From assembly GCA_964019425.1 (NCBI GenBank), contig OZ025804.1, positions 496,001 through 560,000 on the forward strand: DNA of 64,000 nucleotides. The letters are read 5' to 3'. This stretch comes from Flectonema sp. DT1601 (lineage: Eukaryota > Euglenozoa > Diplonemea > Diplonemida > Diplonemidae). Each line of letters begins with the position of its first letter. Position 1 is the stretch's first letter. The position numbers and the translations under genes are program-made. Under the pieces are notes generated by a model. The model did not search any database and was not told the DNA's origin. It saw only the letters and a program-made list of their open reading frames with translations. Below are positions 11,601 to 21,700 of the stretch, piece by piece.

Positions 11601-14127
11601 TCGCCACCAGCCGCCTCCATGTTTCCCCCACCGCGACTGGCCGGTGCTCCCCCGGCTTCCCTTCTTTCTCCAGCGCCGTCAGGTTCGCCCCCGCCAGCAG
11701 CGGCGCTACTTCCCGCGGCGCCCTCCCGTTCGCCAGAATCCTCACCACCTCCGTGATCGAGGCTACCAGCCCCGGCACCTCACCCCGCTCCACCACGTCC
11801 TTCAGGTGTTGCGGCGCGAGGCCCGAAGGCCCTCCACTCGACCCCCTGTGGAAGGAGCGTAGGCATGCTAGCAGCTCCACCTCTGCTATCTGCACCTCCT
11901 GCCCTGCCGTGGCCGATGGGGGTCCGCTCGCCCTCGGGTGTAGGGTGCGCATCTGCTCCAGCACCTTCTCGGTTCGTTCTGCTGGCGGCGGCGCGTCTAG
12001 GGCCGAGATCGCCTGTGACAGGCAACCCTCCCTCGCTAGCGACGTGGCCCTGTCGTTCCTTCCTTTTTGCCCCGCCTCTTTCACTGCTGGCCTTCCCGTC
12101 GCCTTGCGGGGGGCCGCCGCTTTCCACAGTCCCTCAAATTCCCCCCGAATCCATGCTTGCAGGTCGTCGACCGCCCCTGTCAGATCGCTGGTCGACAACC
12201 TCCTACCCCCCCTCCGTATCCTCCGCAGTGTACATGTCGGGAGCATCAAGAGCAGCTTCCATGCCCACTCATCGTTCCGCTCCACGACTAGGTCGAGCGA
12301 CAGCTTGAGTGCTCGCCCCAGATGATGCAACAGGGACACCGGCAGCTTCTTCGCTATCGGCCTCCTCCTGCTGGCTATTTCCTCCAAAGAGGGGAAGCTC
12401 TGGCTCTCCAGCACCCGCTTCCGGAACGCCGTGTACACGTCCCCCAGTTGGACCTTCTGCAGTTTCTCACTGCACCCCGGATGCATCGGCTGGTCCTGCC
12501 CGATGATCCCACAGCACACCGGACATTCCCGGAGGCCTAGCCTCGCCAACTGTCCATGCGTCAGCGGGTTGCCACTGAATGCGTGCTCGTCCACGTGTCT
12601 TAGGAGCTCCGCCCACTCCTCGAAGCCTCCCTTGTGTTTCGGGCACTCCGCTTGGGGGCACTCGTGCAGCTGGGCCTGTCGGGAGGCTGTCTGCAGCACT
12701 GCCGGCTCGCCTCCTGCTGCTTGCGACAGCGGGCCTGGCGACACTAACTCCAACCTCCGGGCGCTCTGTAGCAGCCGCGCGACGCAGTCCTCGGATGCCT
12801 CCACTGGGTCGTAGTGGCACCCGTTTTGCAGGGTCAAGACCAGCGTCCGCTTCGGGTCCGATGGCCCTTCCACCACCAGCGTTTCCGTCCTCACCACGAC
12901 GACGAAGCGGCACTGTAGGTCCTCTGCCATGACCTGTAGGGCCAATGCATCGCCCCAGCATCCATCCTCTTCCAACGCCCTCGCATATACTCCGAATGCG
13001 TCCGCGTCCTGGAAGAAGACCTCGAACCTTTCCCTGTTCTTGGTCAGGTATCCTGCCGTTCTCCTGCGGAGCTCTCCATGTCTGCCCTTCCACCCCTCTG
13101 GCGTCTCTAGGAGTTGGCACACACTCCTGAACAGGCAATTCCCATCCCCAATCACCCGGAATACTTTTGCTCCCTCGCACTTCAGGCTTGCCAGTTCCGG
13201 CGTGGGTCCCGTCGCTACCCCCAGCCGTCCCTTGAGGTCCAACATCTCCCGACACCTCACTGTCTGGTGCACCAATCCGGTACTCAGCTCCCCGCAGGCC
13301 TTGCAGATCTGCTTTCCGAGTCTGTCGGATGCCATCTGGGCCGTTACCTCCCCCGGTACCACTCCCTTCAGGTGTTGTTTGAAGTGGTACTCTAGGTCAC
13401 CCCTCACCCAGACGCTGCACCCCACCACCGGGCACTTCGTCCTCCCCTTGCTTTGCCCTCCTCCTGCCAGGTCTGACGGCCTCGCATACCATGGTCTGGG
13501 CTCCGCCTTGTGCCCTCCTGGCTTTGTCCAGTCCCTTTCGGGCCCTGCCCGTCGCTTCCTCGGTGTCTCCGCCTTGTTCTTCCTTGGCCTCTCTGTCTCC
13601 GCGCGGAACCTCTCTCGCCTGGCGTGGAACTTCTCCAACTCTCCCGCCCACCGCTCCCACCTCTCCTGCCGTTCCTTCAGCAGCTTCCTCCTCCTCCTTT
13701 CCAGCCGCCTTGCCGCCTTGGACGCCACTTTCGGGGACGCCCTCTTCAGGAGCTCCCTTCCTCCCTTGTCTGGAGGTGGCTTTGGGTGGTCTCGCCTCAC
13801 CCGGTTCCCGGCCGTTTCCGTTCCCCTCCGCGGGACCCACACCCCCTCTCGTCCATGTTGGAAAGCGCGTCCGCTTGCCGTATTGTTGGGGCTGTTTGAG
13901 CTGTTGGGGGTTATAAATGGGTGCGGGGGGATCGGGCGTGTTACGCGTCGGCTGATGCGCGATGAAAACAGTGGGCCTTTGTCCAGCGTTGTGAAAAGAG
14001 GGGTGTGCCATCCGCCTGGCACTGGGGCTAACCTCTGCTTACCCACTCCGGACGTCTGTTGCGCCCTCGTTCCACTTAGTAGTGCCCACAGCAGCACGTA
14101 CCCACACAGTAACATTGTTTTCTCCAT
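5605..14127 (-). CDS. Element A polyprotein: zinc fingers, OTU protease, RT, REL endonuclease, USP protease, viroplasmin-like motifs
   Basis: 2840 residues from the ATG at 14127. The frame is open further upstream, but that part is mostly lysine from two A tracts. In order: hydrophobic start (YVLLWALLSG), basic region, C2H2 finger (C232, C237, H248, H252), OTU domain (D328, C331 in GDGNCLFR; H438), C2H2 (C490, C495, H511, H515), CxxC...HxxC, RT about 813-1023 (D897 in KIDFSNAF; FYLDD with D981 and D982 replacing YADD), CCHC knuckle (C1284, C1287, H1297, C1301), REL endonuclease (RPGDW, AFDITVV; D1346, D1362), USP domain about 1520-1768 (C1530 in GNSCYLNA; H1729 in GHYVSYTW), two viroplasmin/RNase H1 hybrid-binding motifs (2052-2099, 2117-2164), degenerate RNase H-like segments, then acidic and basic tails. 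Expected role: target-primed reverse transcription. The two proteases may act on ubiquitin or on the polyprotein (inference). No frameshift or stop, so possibly active. Confidence 0.9.
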   Translation of the reverse strand: MEKTMLLCGYVLLWALLSGTRAQQTSGVGKQRLAPVPGGWHTPLFTTLDKGPLFSSRISRRVTRPIPPHPFITPNSSNSPNNTASGRAFQHGREGVWVPRRGTETAGNRVRRDHPKPPPDKGGRELLKRASPKVASKAARRLERRRRKLLKERQERWERWAGELEKFHARRERFRAETERPRKNKAETPRKRRAGPERDWTKPGGHKAEPRPWYARPSDLAGGGQSKGRTKCPVVGCSVWVRGDLEYHFKQHLKGVVPGEVTAQMASDRLGKQICKACGELSTGLVHQTVRCREMLDLKGRLGVATGPTPELASLKCEGAKVFRVIGDGNCLFRSVCQLLETPEGWKGRHGELRRRTAGYLTKNRERFEVFFQDADAFGVYARALEEDGCWGDALALQVMAEDLQCRFVVVVRTETLVVEGPSDPKRTLVLTLQNGCHYDPVEASEDCVARLLQSARRLELVSPGPLSQAAGGEPAVLQTASRQAQLHECPQAECPKHKGGFEEWAELLRHVDEHAFSGNPLTHGQLARLGLRECPVCCGIIGQDQPMHPGCSEKLQKVQLGDVYTAFRKRVLESQSFPSLEEIASRRRPIAKKLPVSLLHHLGRALKLSLDLVVERNDEWAWKLLLMLPTCTLRRIRRGGRRLSTSDLTGAVDDLQAWIRGEFEGLWKAAAPRKATGRPAVKEAGQKGRNDRATSLAREGCLSQAISALDAPPPAERTEKVLEQMRTLHPRASGPPSATAGQEVQIAEVELLACLRSFHRGSSGGPSGLAPQHLKDVVERGEVPGLVASITEVVRILANGRAPREVAPLLAGANLTALEKEGKPGEHRPVAVGETWRRLVAKILCGAYRSQARSSLLEVRQLGVAVSGGVEAAVHTLHEFRAEHALSSQKVFVKIDFSNAFNCVKRGAFLDSTRDTLLESWVSWCYGAPTWLLFGDERLSSEEGAQQGDPLGPLLFSLAIKPALQKVLEAKPELACFYLDDGLVAGTLEQVDKALQILQKETAELGLTLRPDKCQTHVLDSAQNTLPLGWGLEGMRPPLYNGDFLGAPFGTEEHCQEFVDRKVAQLEKKAELLADLQDRQVAMVLLRQCMGFCKVTHLMRCCTHGKMDTSMRKVDELMRSTASRVLGLTLEGPKWMQAQLPTRMGGLGLRSCAEHRGAALLGSLELVQGVSKSLWEGFKGVLMPALKKGLNLALPEELRIEEDGPGPNPQRLSSAKLDQVKRDCLLAGANDPRDKGRLLSLRMDKASAWLQQADEECAMDPETFRIACGMRLGAALFAEGAVCRICSGPQDRQGYHASICIKNGHVHQRHERVKEEFISIFKQAGLPLLREPSHLLGPNKQRPGDWYCQEGLREGRGRAFDITVVNPGKIKLYKTPGQAAREAESLKGNKYAEQCTKHGINFSTIALEAYGGMGREAVGTLKKLVQICATNSTVPHREIAGEMARRISTSVVVATAEALRAREASVAMDSVNPLPRTKPPPEMTEKPTSQEREPRPRAETEEIQQPEVMRQSAGPPPTMRGLPNIGNSCYLNASVQCLLKGTALTQVLTGKEEVGMSGLLSGVVKGSGECLEKLSEMFDPLQDRRQGEVVGTLTSIVDALLEEKKEVCEPLFSAVQLKQLVCTGCADASGSTDELTLIPLCGRTPQVRLQPTKERVERSCEKLCGSNEATLEESFASLPSSLIFQRDKQDTQGSLGWEERFQVQVGERVMTYQQTGAIAHLGSDNAGHYVSYTWDGVGWQKQDDKAISQVSTEEIHGTKPVVVVYSRVEGSTQEDVGVPVRWIPVANKDRMEVREAPSSEEDTAGYTSREEAECVLRTRVVGGQTQRKLLLLVSSVWNAEMEKLGAAACLIHMGTLDRRFTWSGCLPTWDEATAEYVAALLGLNAIRERSQLLGGETQIEVVTPQQGWGAEQQEALKLVALPSVIEHQVTESSRGVENLALWEAESAAWDEPVELSEDGLDYLVIELEMNLGLSQLRGKAVEPDESQSLPGGSTASGEDRPRAEAPAQVEAQTTEAQGAEAVGLRDEPAQEVGQPEEKEPPSPDPPSKEEKLYAVAVGWKPGVYASWEEAKAQTEGCSNATHQSFSSRKEADRFVERWQPETREPTRATEGVSPRKWYAVARGRAVGLFQCWNEANSMVSGYAAARHKSFASKGEAEGYLRTHLLGEVVGEVGTRYTLVYACEEDPVTGRLGAAASWLDTHRFEVLGTWSAGLPAGDTHWGRYFAALVGLVAAKACGGLVPAEASLLLRGSTTHWSTGQREVLEEAELMGRRTTLVEMPERMRTHATEEAEKAAKEGSTSVTEAVMKVFTEGAKNCLGHGTQTGPFTVRWEGRQLRLEPQYTEEGTGSSGGRESVEGEDARVEGRDEQSPVPTPKGAVQRVEAGVLELSSEGSEGDDDRSSSPATGQDEGNGSMSGGSLGSPGTSDMEAEEQTDERDQSVDPSAAETSGENHHLAEDLQAEKGDELDETSHHSGEPPSSDGMDGVEGLEDLEDSQSEMEVDGENVTEGSVVQYVEETSEDVVQVAESDTEEEGSSDSQMTMTVDEQEWEEGAAPEGNAGQMAWMLGLHPEGGNAETRREGQSEPLSKLVNSGESKPMAERSSLGAKMGPRAVGSDGSGEDAERSPGTVSTPSTRGRTKYRKGMEEEREECVSPKTNTGRGRTRGRKAKTRAKGAGKEDPSPQVLQAEMGESTPSSGERQARRRYRKGEERERIEVLSPDPSRKAKRKRRKQKEPEPVEGTTREQAPRSYNRKPTLRRVGKGDTPDTMGYAHGPPGSLTSFTDAGVRPEPAERDGQGVAGVELVTRSSSQSEKSTQGEMREREGDPTRRVLDFSSKGGRR

Positions 14128-14130
14128 TCT

Positions 14131-14166
<36 letters not shown>

Positions 14167-14277
14167 ACTCTTCCTTTTCCGTTCTCTTCGCTGTGGATGA
14201 TTTGTGTATGGAACCCGAAAAAAGACAATCGACTTACCTGCTCTTCTCCTTGTTAGCCCTGTACGTGTGTGTGGAGT

Positions 14278-14308
<31 letters not shown>

Positions 14309-14477
14309 CTGGCTCGCGTATCCTCCGCTTTCCGAACTCTTCTGTCTATGCGGTCACCCCCGTACAGTTCCGACGCAGAATGGTAGTCACCACCACGGGC
14401 ACCAAACAAAGCTAGTGAGAGAGTTCTTCCTTCTCCTCTCCCGCAGGCTGATTCGTAACGCTTTGTCTTAAAAAAGA

Positions 14478-14792
14478 GTTTTAACAGGAACAAAAAAAAG
14501 ATTTGCTCTGTTTGCAGGTCTTAAAAGCAAAGTTTAAACGAGAACAAGAAAAGATATGTTCTTCTCGCGCGCTGACTAGCGGAAGACCGTGTATCAAAGC
14601 AGAGTTTAAACAAGAACAAAAAAAAGGATATGCTCTTTTCGCTGTCTTAAAGCGGTGTTTAAACGAGAACAAGAAAGGATATGTTCTGTTCGTGCGATGT
14701 ATTGCGGAAGACCGTGTCTCAGTGTAGTTTTAATGAAGAACAAAAGAAAAAATTTGTTCTGTTTGCGCGTTCACCAGCGGTCCAGTCTCCAG
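14478..14792. repeat. Five imperfect repeats in A-B-A-B-A order
   Basis: Repeats begin near 14478, 14531, 14604, 14658 and 14728. Each holds AGTTTAAACGAGAACAAG or a close variant, then a GATATGTTCT-like box. Spacings alternate at about 53 and 72 bases, and the longer type also carries GCGGAAGACCGTGT. They lie just upstream of element A. They could be a 5' UTR/promoter repeat of the element or part of the target DNA. Confidence 0.7.
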
Positions 14793-15011
14793 AAAAGATG
14801 AGAAGGACGTATGTGCTGGATGAATAAGTAACTTTTTTTTGACCAAAGCAAAGTACTCTCGAAGACAACTCGAATCAGAATGCAGGTGGGGAAAATTTCA
14901 ACTCCTTCTTCAGCAGAGCAAGGTTTCCACAGCAACAACAATTATCCGCGCCTTCAATGTCCGTTTGTGACTGCTGGCCGACTCAAAGCGTTCGTAGACC
15001 GAAGATAGATG

Positions 15012-15055
<44 letters not shown>

Positions 15056-15513
15056 CCTACCCCGCCGATGTACTAGAGCTTACTGAAGGACCCGCGTTTA
15101 TCTCCTCCTCTGCAAGTATGCCTATGCAAAATCTAATTTCTTTTTTTTTTTTTTTTTTTTTTTTCTTCCTCTTTCTTCCTTAGTATTTTCTAAATAAACA
15201 ACGACAAGTAATACCAAATTCTTCTAAATAAATATGACCTAATTAATATATATAATAAACAATAAAAATTTTTTTTTCCAACTTTTTTTTTTTTTTTTTT
15301 TGATACTGGATATGTTGTGATACAGAGAAGGTTAATTCTCTGTTCACTTGATATCCTGTTTATGAGCGGGGTAAGTTGACCCCAAAAGGTTCGTTCATAA
15401 ATAGAAAGGAATACAATAGAGAAACAGAAGACTGAGCTAGTTTAGTCTAATGTGCAGCAAGAGTTACGTAAAAATAAAATTAATCAGCATAATAGTTACA
15501 ACAGCATGGTTTG
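14793..15513. other. AT-rich spacer with T tracts, no gene seen
   Basis: Holds T tracts near 15015-15055, 15142-15164 and 15283-15301 in AT-rich sequence. No open frame or RNA gene can be supported. It ends at the assembly gap. Confidence 0.6.
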
Positions 15514-15713
15514 NNNNNNNNNNNNNNNNNNNNNNNNNNNNNNNNNNNNNNNNNNNNNNNNNNNNNNNNNNNNNNNNNNNNNNNNNNNNNNNNNNNNNNN
15601 NNNNNNNNNNNNNNNNNNNNNNNNNNNNNNNNNNNNNNNNNNNNNNNNNNNNNNNNNNNNNNNNNNNNNNNNNNNNNNNNNNNNNNNNNNNNNNNNNNNN
15701 NNNNNNNNNNNNN
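15514..15713. other. Assembly gap of exactly 200 N
   Basis: 200 consecutive N. The round number suggests a scaffolding join of unknown true size. It abuts the satellite array, so the left end of the array is unresolved. Confidence 0.99.
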
Positions 15714-18700
15714 CACACGAACGTACGTGAGACCTACGGTCTGCCGATTTTTTTTTTTTTTTTGTGGGGTGGGAGGGTGGTCGGGTTTGCGAAATTCGTT
15801 AGCTCGAGTAAAAAAATCCGAGGTTCACGAAAACGCCTCTGACGAGGTGGGGAAAAACTGAGAGGAAAGGAAGGATGGGATAAATGTAACAGAGAGACAA
15901 ACAAACAAAACAAAAATCCACCTGCGGTATCTTTCACCTCCAGCGACAGCCCTCTCACCTTCTTTGTCTATCGAAGACGCAGAAGCGCAAGACTCGCAGC
16001 ACGCACACGAACGTACGTGAGACCTACGGTCTGCCGATTTTTTTTTTTTTTTTGTGGGGTGGGAGGGTGGTCGGGTTTGCGAAATTCGTTAGCTCGAGTA
16101 AAAAAATCCGAGGTTCACGAAAACGCCTCTGACGAGGTGGGGAAAAACTGAGAGGAAAAGGAAGGATGGGATAAATGTAAACAGAGAGACAAAACAAACA
16201 AACAAAAATCCACCTGCGGTATCTTTCACCTCCAAGCGACAGCCCTCTCACCTTCTTTGTCTATCGAAGACGCAGAAGCGCAAGACTCGCAGCACGCACA
16301 CGAACGTACGTGAGACTACGGTCTGCCGATTTTTTTTTTTTTTTTGTGGGGTGGGAGGGTGGTCGGGTTTGCGAAATTCGTTAGCTCGAGTAAAAAATCC
16401 GAGGTTCACGAAAACGCCTCTGACGAGGTGGGGAAAAACTGAGAGGAAAAGGAAGGATGGGATAAATGTAACAGAGAGACAAACAAACAAAACAAAAATC
16501 CACCTGCGGTATCTTTCACCTCCAGCGACAGCCCTCTCACCTTCTTTGTCTATCGAAGACGCAGAAGCGCAAGACTCGCAGCACGCACACGAACGTACGT
16601 GAGACCTACGGTCTGCCGATTTTTTTTTTTTTTTTGTGGGGTGGGAGGGTGGTCGGGTTTGCGAAATTCGTTAGCTCGAGTAAAAAAATCCGAGGTTCAC
16701 GAAAACGCCTCTGACGAGGTGGGGAAAAACTGAGAGGAAAAGGAAGGATGGGATAAATGTAACAGAGAGACAAACAAACAAAACAAAAATCCACCTGCGT
16801 ATCTTTCACCTCCAGCGACAGCCCTCTCACCTTCTTTGTCTATCGAAGACGCAGAAGCGCAAGACTCGCAGCACGCACACGAACGTACGTGAGACCTACG
16901 GTCTGCCGATTTTTTTTTTTTTTTTGTGGGGTGGGAGGGTGGTCGGGTTTGCGAAATTCGTTAGCTCGAGTAAAAAAATCCGAGGTTCACGAAAACGCCT
17001 CTGACGAGGTGGGGAAAAACTGAGAGGAAAAGGAAGGATGGGATAAATGTAACAGAGAGACAAACAAACAAAACAAAAATCCACCTGCGGTATCTTTCAC
17101 CTCCAGCGACAGCCCTCTCACCTTCTTTGTCTATCGAAGACGCAGAAGCGCAAGACTCGCAGCACGCACACGAACGTACGTGAGACCTACGGTCTGCCGA
17201 TTTTTTTTTTTTTTTTGTGGGGTGGGAGGGTGGTCGGGTTTGCGAAATTCGTTAGCTCGAGTAAAAAAATCCGAGGTTCACGAAAACGCCTCTGACGAGG
17301 TGGGGAAAAACTGAGAGGAAAAGGAAGGATGGGATAAATGTAACAGAGAGACAAACAAACAAAACAAAAATCCACCTGCGGTATCTTTCACCTCCAGCGA
17401 CAGCCCTCTCACCTTCTTTGTCTATCGAAGACGCAGAAGCGCAAGACTCGCAGCACGCACACGAACGTACGTGAGACCTACGGTCTGCCGATTTTTTTTT
17501 TTTTTTTTGTGGGGTGGGAGGGTGGTCGGGTTTGCGAAATTCGTTAGCTCGAGTAAAAAAATCCGAGGTTCACGAAAACGCCTCTGACGAGGTGGGGAAA
17601 AACTGAGAGGAAAAGGAAGGATGGGATAAATGTAACAGAGAGACAAACAAACAAAACAAAAATCCACCTGCGGTATCTTTCACCTCCAGCGACAGCCCTC
17701 TCACCTTCTTTGTCTATCGAAGACGCAGAAGCGCAAGACTCGCAGCACGCACACGAACGTACGTGAGACCTACGGTCTGCCGATTTTTTTTTTTTTTTTG
17801 TGGGGTGGGAGGGTGGTCGGGTTTGCGAAATTCGTTAGCTCGAGTAAAAAAATCCGAGGTTCACGAAAACGCCTCTGACGAGGTGGGGAAAAACTGAGAG
17901 GAAAAGGAAGGATGGGATAAATGTAACAGAGAGACAAACAAACAAAACAAAAATCCACCTGCGGTATCTTTCACCTCCAGCGACAGCCCTCTCACCTTCT
18001 TTGTCTATCGAAGACGCAGAAGCGCAAGACTCGCAGCACGCACACGAACGTACGTGAGACCTACGGTCTGCCGATTTTTTTTTTTTTTTTTGTGGGGTGG
18101 GAGGGTGGTCGGGTTTGCGAAATTCGTTAGCTCGAGTAAAAAAATCCGAGGTTCACGAAAACGCCTCTGACGAGGTGGGGAAAAACTGAGAGGAAAAGGA
18201 AGGATGGGATAAATGTAACAGAGAGACAAACAAACAAAACAAAAATCCACCTGCGGTATCTTTCACCTCCAGCGACAGCCCTCTCACCTTCTTTGTCTAT
18301 CGAAGACGCAGAAGCGCAAGACTCGCAGCACGCACACGAACGTACGTGAGACCTACGGTCTGCCGATTTTTTTTTTTTTTTTGTGGGGTGGGAGGGTGGT
18401 CGGGTTTGCGAAATTCGTTAGCTCGAGTAAAAAAATCCGAGGTTCACGAAAACGCCTCTGACGAGGTGGGGAAAAACTGAGAGGAAAAGGAAGGATGGGA
18501 TAAATGTAACAGAGAGACAAACAAACAAAACAAAAATCCACCTGCGGTATCTTTCACCTCCAGCGACAGCCCTCTCACCTTCTTTGTCTATCGAAGACGC
18601 AGAAGCGCAAGACTCGCAGCACGCACACGAACGTACGTGAGACCTACGGTCTGCCGATTTTTTTTTTTTTTTTGTGGGGTGGGAGGGTGGTCGGGTTTGC

Positions 18701-21700
18701 GAAATTCGTTAGCTCGAGTAAAAAAATCCGAGGTTCACGAAAACGCCTCTGACGAGGTGGGGAAAAACTGAGAGGAAAAGGAAGGATGGGATAAATGTAA
18801 CAGAGAGACAAACAAACAAAACAAAAATCCACCTGCGGTATCTTTCACCTCCAGCGACAGCCCTCTCACCTTCTTTGTCTATCGAAGACGCAGAAGCGCA
18901 AGACTCGCAGCACGCACACGAACGTACGTGAGACCTACGGTCTGCCGATTTTTTTTTTTTTTTTGTGGGGTGGGAGGGTGGTCGGGTTTGCGAAATTCGT
19001 TAGCTCGAGTAAAAAAATCCGAGGTTCACGAAAACGCCTCTGACGAGGTGGGGAAAAACTGAGAGGAAAAGGAAGGATGGGATAAATGTAACAGAGAGAC
19101 AAACAAACAAAACAAAAATCCACCTGCGGTATCTTTCACCTCCAGCGACAGCCCTCTCACCTTCTTTGTCTATCGAAGACGCAGAAGCGCAAGACTCGCA
19201 GCACGCACACGAACGTACGTGAGACCTACGGTCTGCCGATTTTTTTTTTTTTTTTGTGGGGTGGGAGGGTGGTCGGGTTTGCGAAATTCGTTAGCTCGAG
19301 TAAAAAAATCCGAGGTTCACGAAAACGCCTCTGACGAGGTGGGGAAAAACTGAGAGGAAAAGGAAGGATGGGATAAATGTAACAGAGAGACAAACAAACA
19401 AAACAAAAATCCACCTGCGGTATCTTTCACCTCCAGCGACAGCCCTCTCACCTTCTTTGTCTATCGAAGACGCAGAAGCGCAAGACTCGCAGCACGCACA
19501 CGAACGTACGTGAGACCTACGGTCTGCCGATTTTTTTTTTTTTTTTGTGGGGTGGGAGGGTGGTCGGGTTTGCGAAATTCGTTAGCTCGAGTAAAAAAAT
19601 CCGAGGTTCACGAAAACGCCTCTGACGAGGTGGGGAAAAACTGAGAGGAAAAGGAAGGATGGGATAAATGTAACAGAGAGACAAACAAACAAAACAAAAA
19701 TCCACCTGCGGTATCTTTCACCTCCAGCGACAGCCCTCTCACCTTCTTTGTCTATCGAAGACGCAGAAGCGCAAGACTCGCAGCACGCACACGAACGTAC
19801 GTGAGACCTACGGTCTGCCGATTTTTTTTTTTTTTTTGTGGGGTGGGAGGGTGGTCGGGTTTGCGAAATTCGTTAGCTCGAGTAAAAAAATCCGAGGTTC
19901 ACGAAAACGCCTCTGACGAGGTGGGGAAAAACTGAGAGGAAAAGGAAGGATGGGATAAATGTAACAGAGAGACAAACAAACAAAACAAAAATCCACCTGC
20001 GGTATCTTTCACCTCCAGCGACAGCCCTCTCACCTTCTTTGTCTATCGAAGACGCAGAAGCGCAAGACTCGCAGCACGCACACGAACGTACGTGAGACCT
20101 ACGGTCTGCCGATTTTTTTTTTTTTTTTGTGGGGTGGGAGGGTGGTCGGGTTTGCGAAATTCGTTAGCTCGAGTAAAAAAATCCGAGGTTCACGAAAACG
20201 CCTCTGACGAGGTGGGGAAAAACTGAGAGGAAAAGGAAGGATGGGATAAATGTAACAGAGAGACAAACAAACAAAACAAAAATCCACCTGCGGTATCTTT
20301 CACCTCCAGCGACAGCCCTCTCACCTTCTTTGTCTATCGAAGACGCAGAAGCGCAAGACTCGCAGCACGCACACGAACGTACGTGAGACCTACGGTCTGC
20401 CGATTTTTTTTTTTTTTTTGTGGGGTGGGAGGGTGGTCGGGTTTGCGAAATTCGTTAGCTCGAGTAAAAAAATCCGAGGTTCACGAAAACGCCTCTGACG
20501 AGGTGGGGAAAAACTGAGAGGAAAAGGAAGGATGGGATAAATGTAACAGAGAGACAAACAAACAAAACAAAAATCCACCTGCGGTATCTTTCACCTCCAG
20601 CGACAGCCCTCTCACCTTCTTTGTCTATCGAAGACGCAGAAGCGCAAGACTCGCAGCACGCACACGAACGTACGTGAGACCTACGGTCTGCCGATTTTTT
20701 TTTTTTTTTTGTGGGGTGGGAGGGTGGTCGGGTTTGCGAAATTCGTTAGCTCGAGTAAAAAAATCCGAGGTTCACGAAAACGCCTCTGACGAGGTGGGGA
20801 AAAACTGAGAGGAAAAGGAAGGATGGGATAAATGTAACAGAGAGACAAACAAACAAAACAAAAATCCACCTGCGGTATCTTTCACCTCCAGCGACAGCCC
20901 TCTCACCTTCTTTGTCTATCGAAGACGCAGAAGCGCAAGACTCGCAGCACGCACACGAACGTACGTGAGACCTACGGTCTGCCGATTTTTTTTTTTTTTT
21001 TGTGGGGTGGGAGGGTGGTCGGGTTTGCGAAATTCGTTAGCTCGAGTAAAAAAATCCGAGGTTCACGAAAACGCCTCTGACGAGGTGGGGAAAAACTGAG
21101 AGGAAAAGGAAGGATGGGATAAATGTAACAGAGAGACAAACAAACAAAACAAAAATCCACCTGCGGTATCTTTCACCTCCAGCGACAGCCCTCTCACCTT
21201 CTTTGTCTATCGAAGACGCAGAAGCGCAAGACTCGCAGCACGCACACGAACGTACGTGAGACCTACGGTCTGCCGATTTTTTTTTTTTTTTTGTGGGGTG
21301 GGAGGGTGGTCGGGTTTGCGAAATTCGTTAGCTCGAGTAAAAAAATCCGAGGTTCACGAAAACGCCTCTGACGAGGTGGGGAAAAACTGAGAGGAAAAGG
21401 AAGGATGGGATAAATGTAACAGAGAGACAAACAAACAAAACAAAAATCCACCTGCGGTATCTTTCACCTCCAGCGACAGCCCTCTCACCTTCTTTGTCTA
21501 TCGAAGACGCAGAAGCGCAAGACTCGCAGCACGCACACGAACGTACGTGAGACCTACGGTCTGCCGATTTTTTTTTTTTTTTTGTGGGGTGGGAGGGTGG
21601 TCGGGTTTGCGAAATTCGTTAGCTCGAGTAAAAAAATCCGAGGTTCACGAAAACGCCTCTGACGAGGTGGGGAAAAACTGAGAGGAAAAGGAAGGATGGG

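Larger units (their letters stand above)
4708..14476 (-). mobile_element. Element A: giant non-LTR retrotransposon of the restriction-like-endonuclease type
   Basis: One minus-strand unit: short 5' region, a single 2840-codon ORF (14127-5605), a 0.73-kb 3' UTR and a terminal A tract (read as T on the plus strand). RT plus a C-terminal CCHC/PD-D endonuclease and no apurinic endonuclease places it with early-branching LINEs (R2, NeSL, CRE, Utopia-type groups). It is GC-rich, unlike the host genes to the right. I saw no target-site duplication. The 5' boundary is a guess based on the start of the A-B repeats near 14478. Confidence 0.8.
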
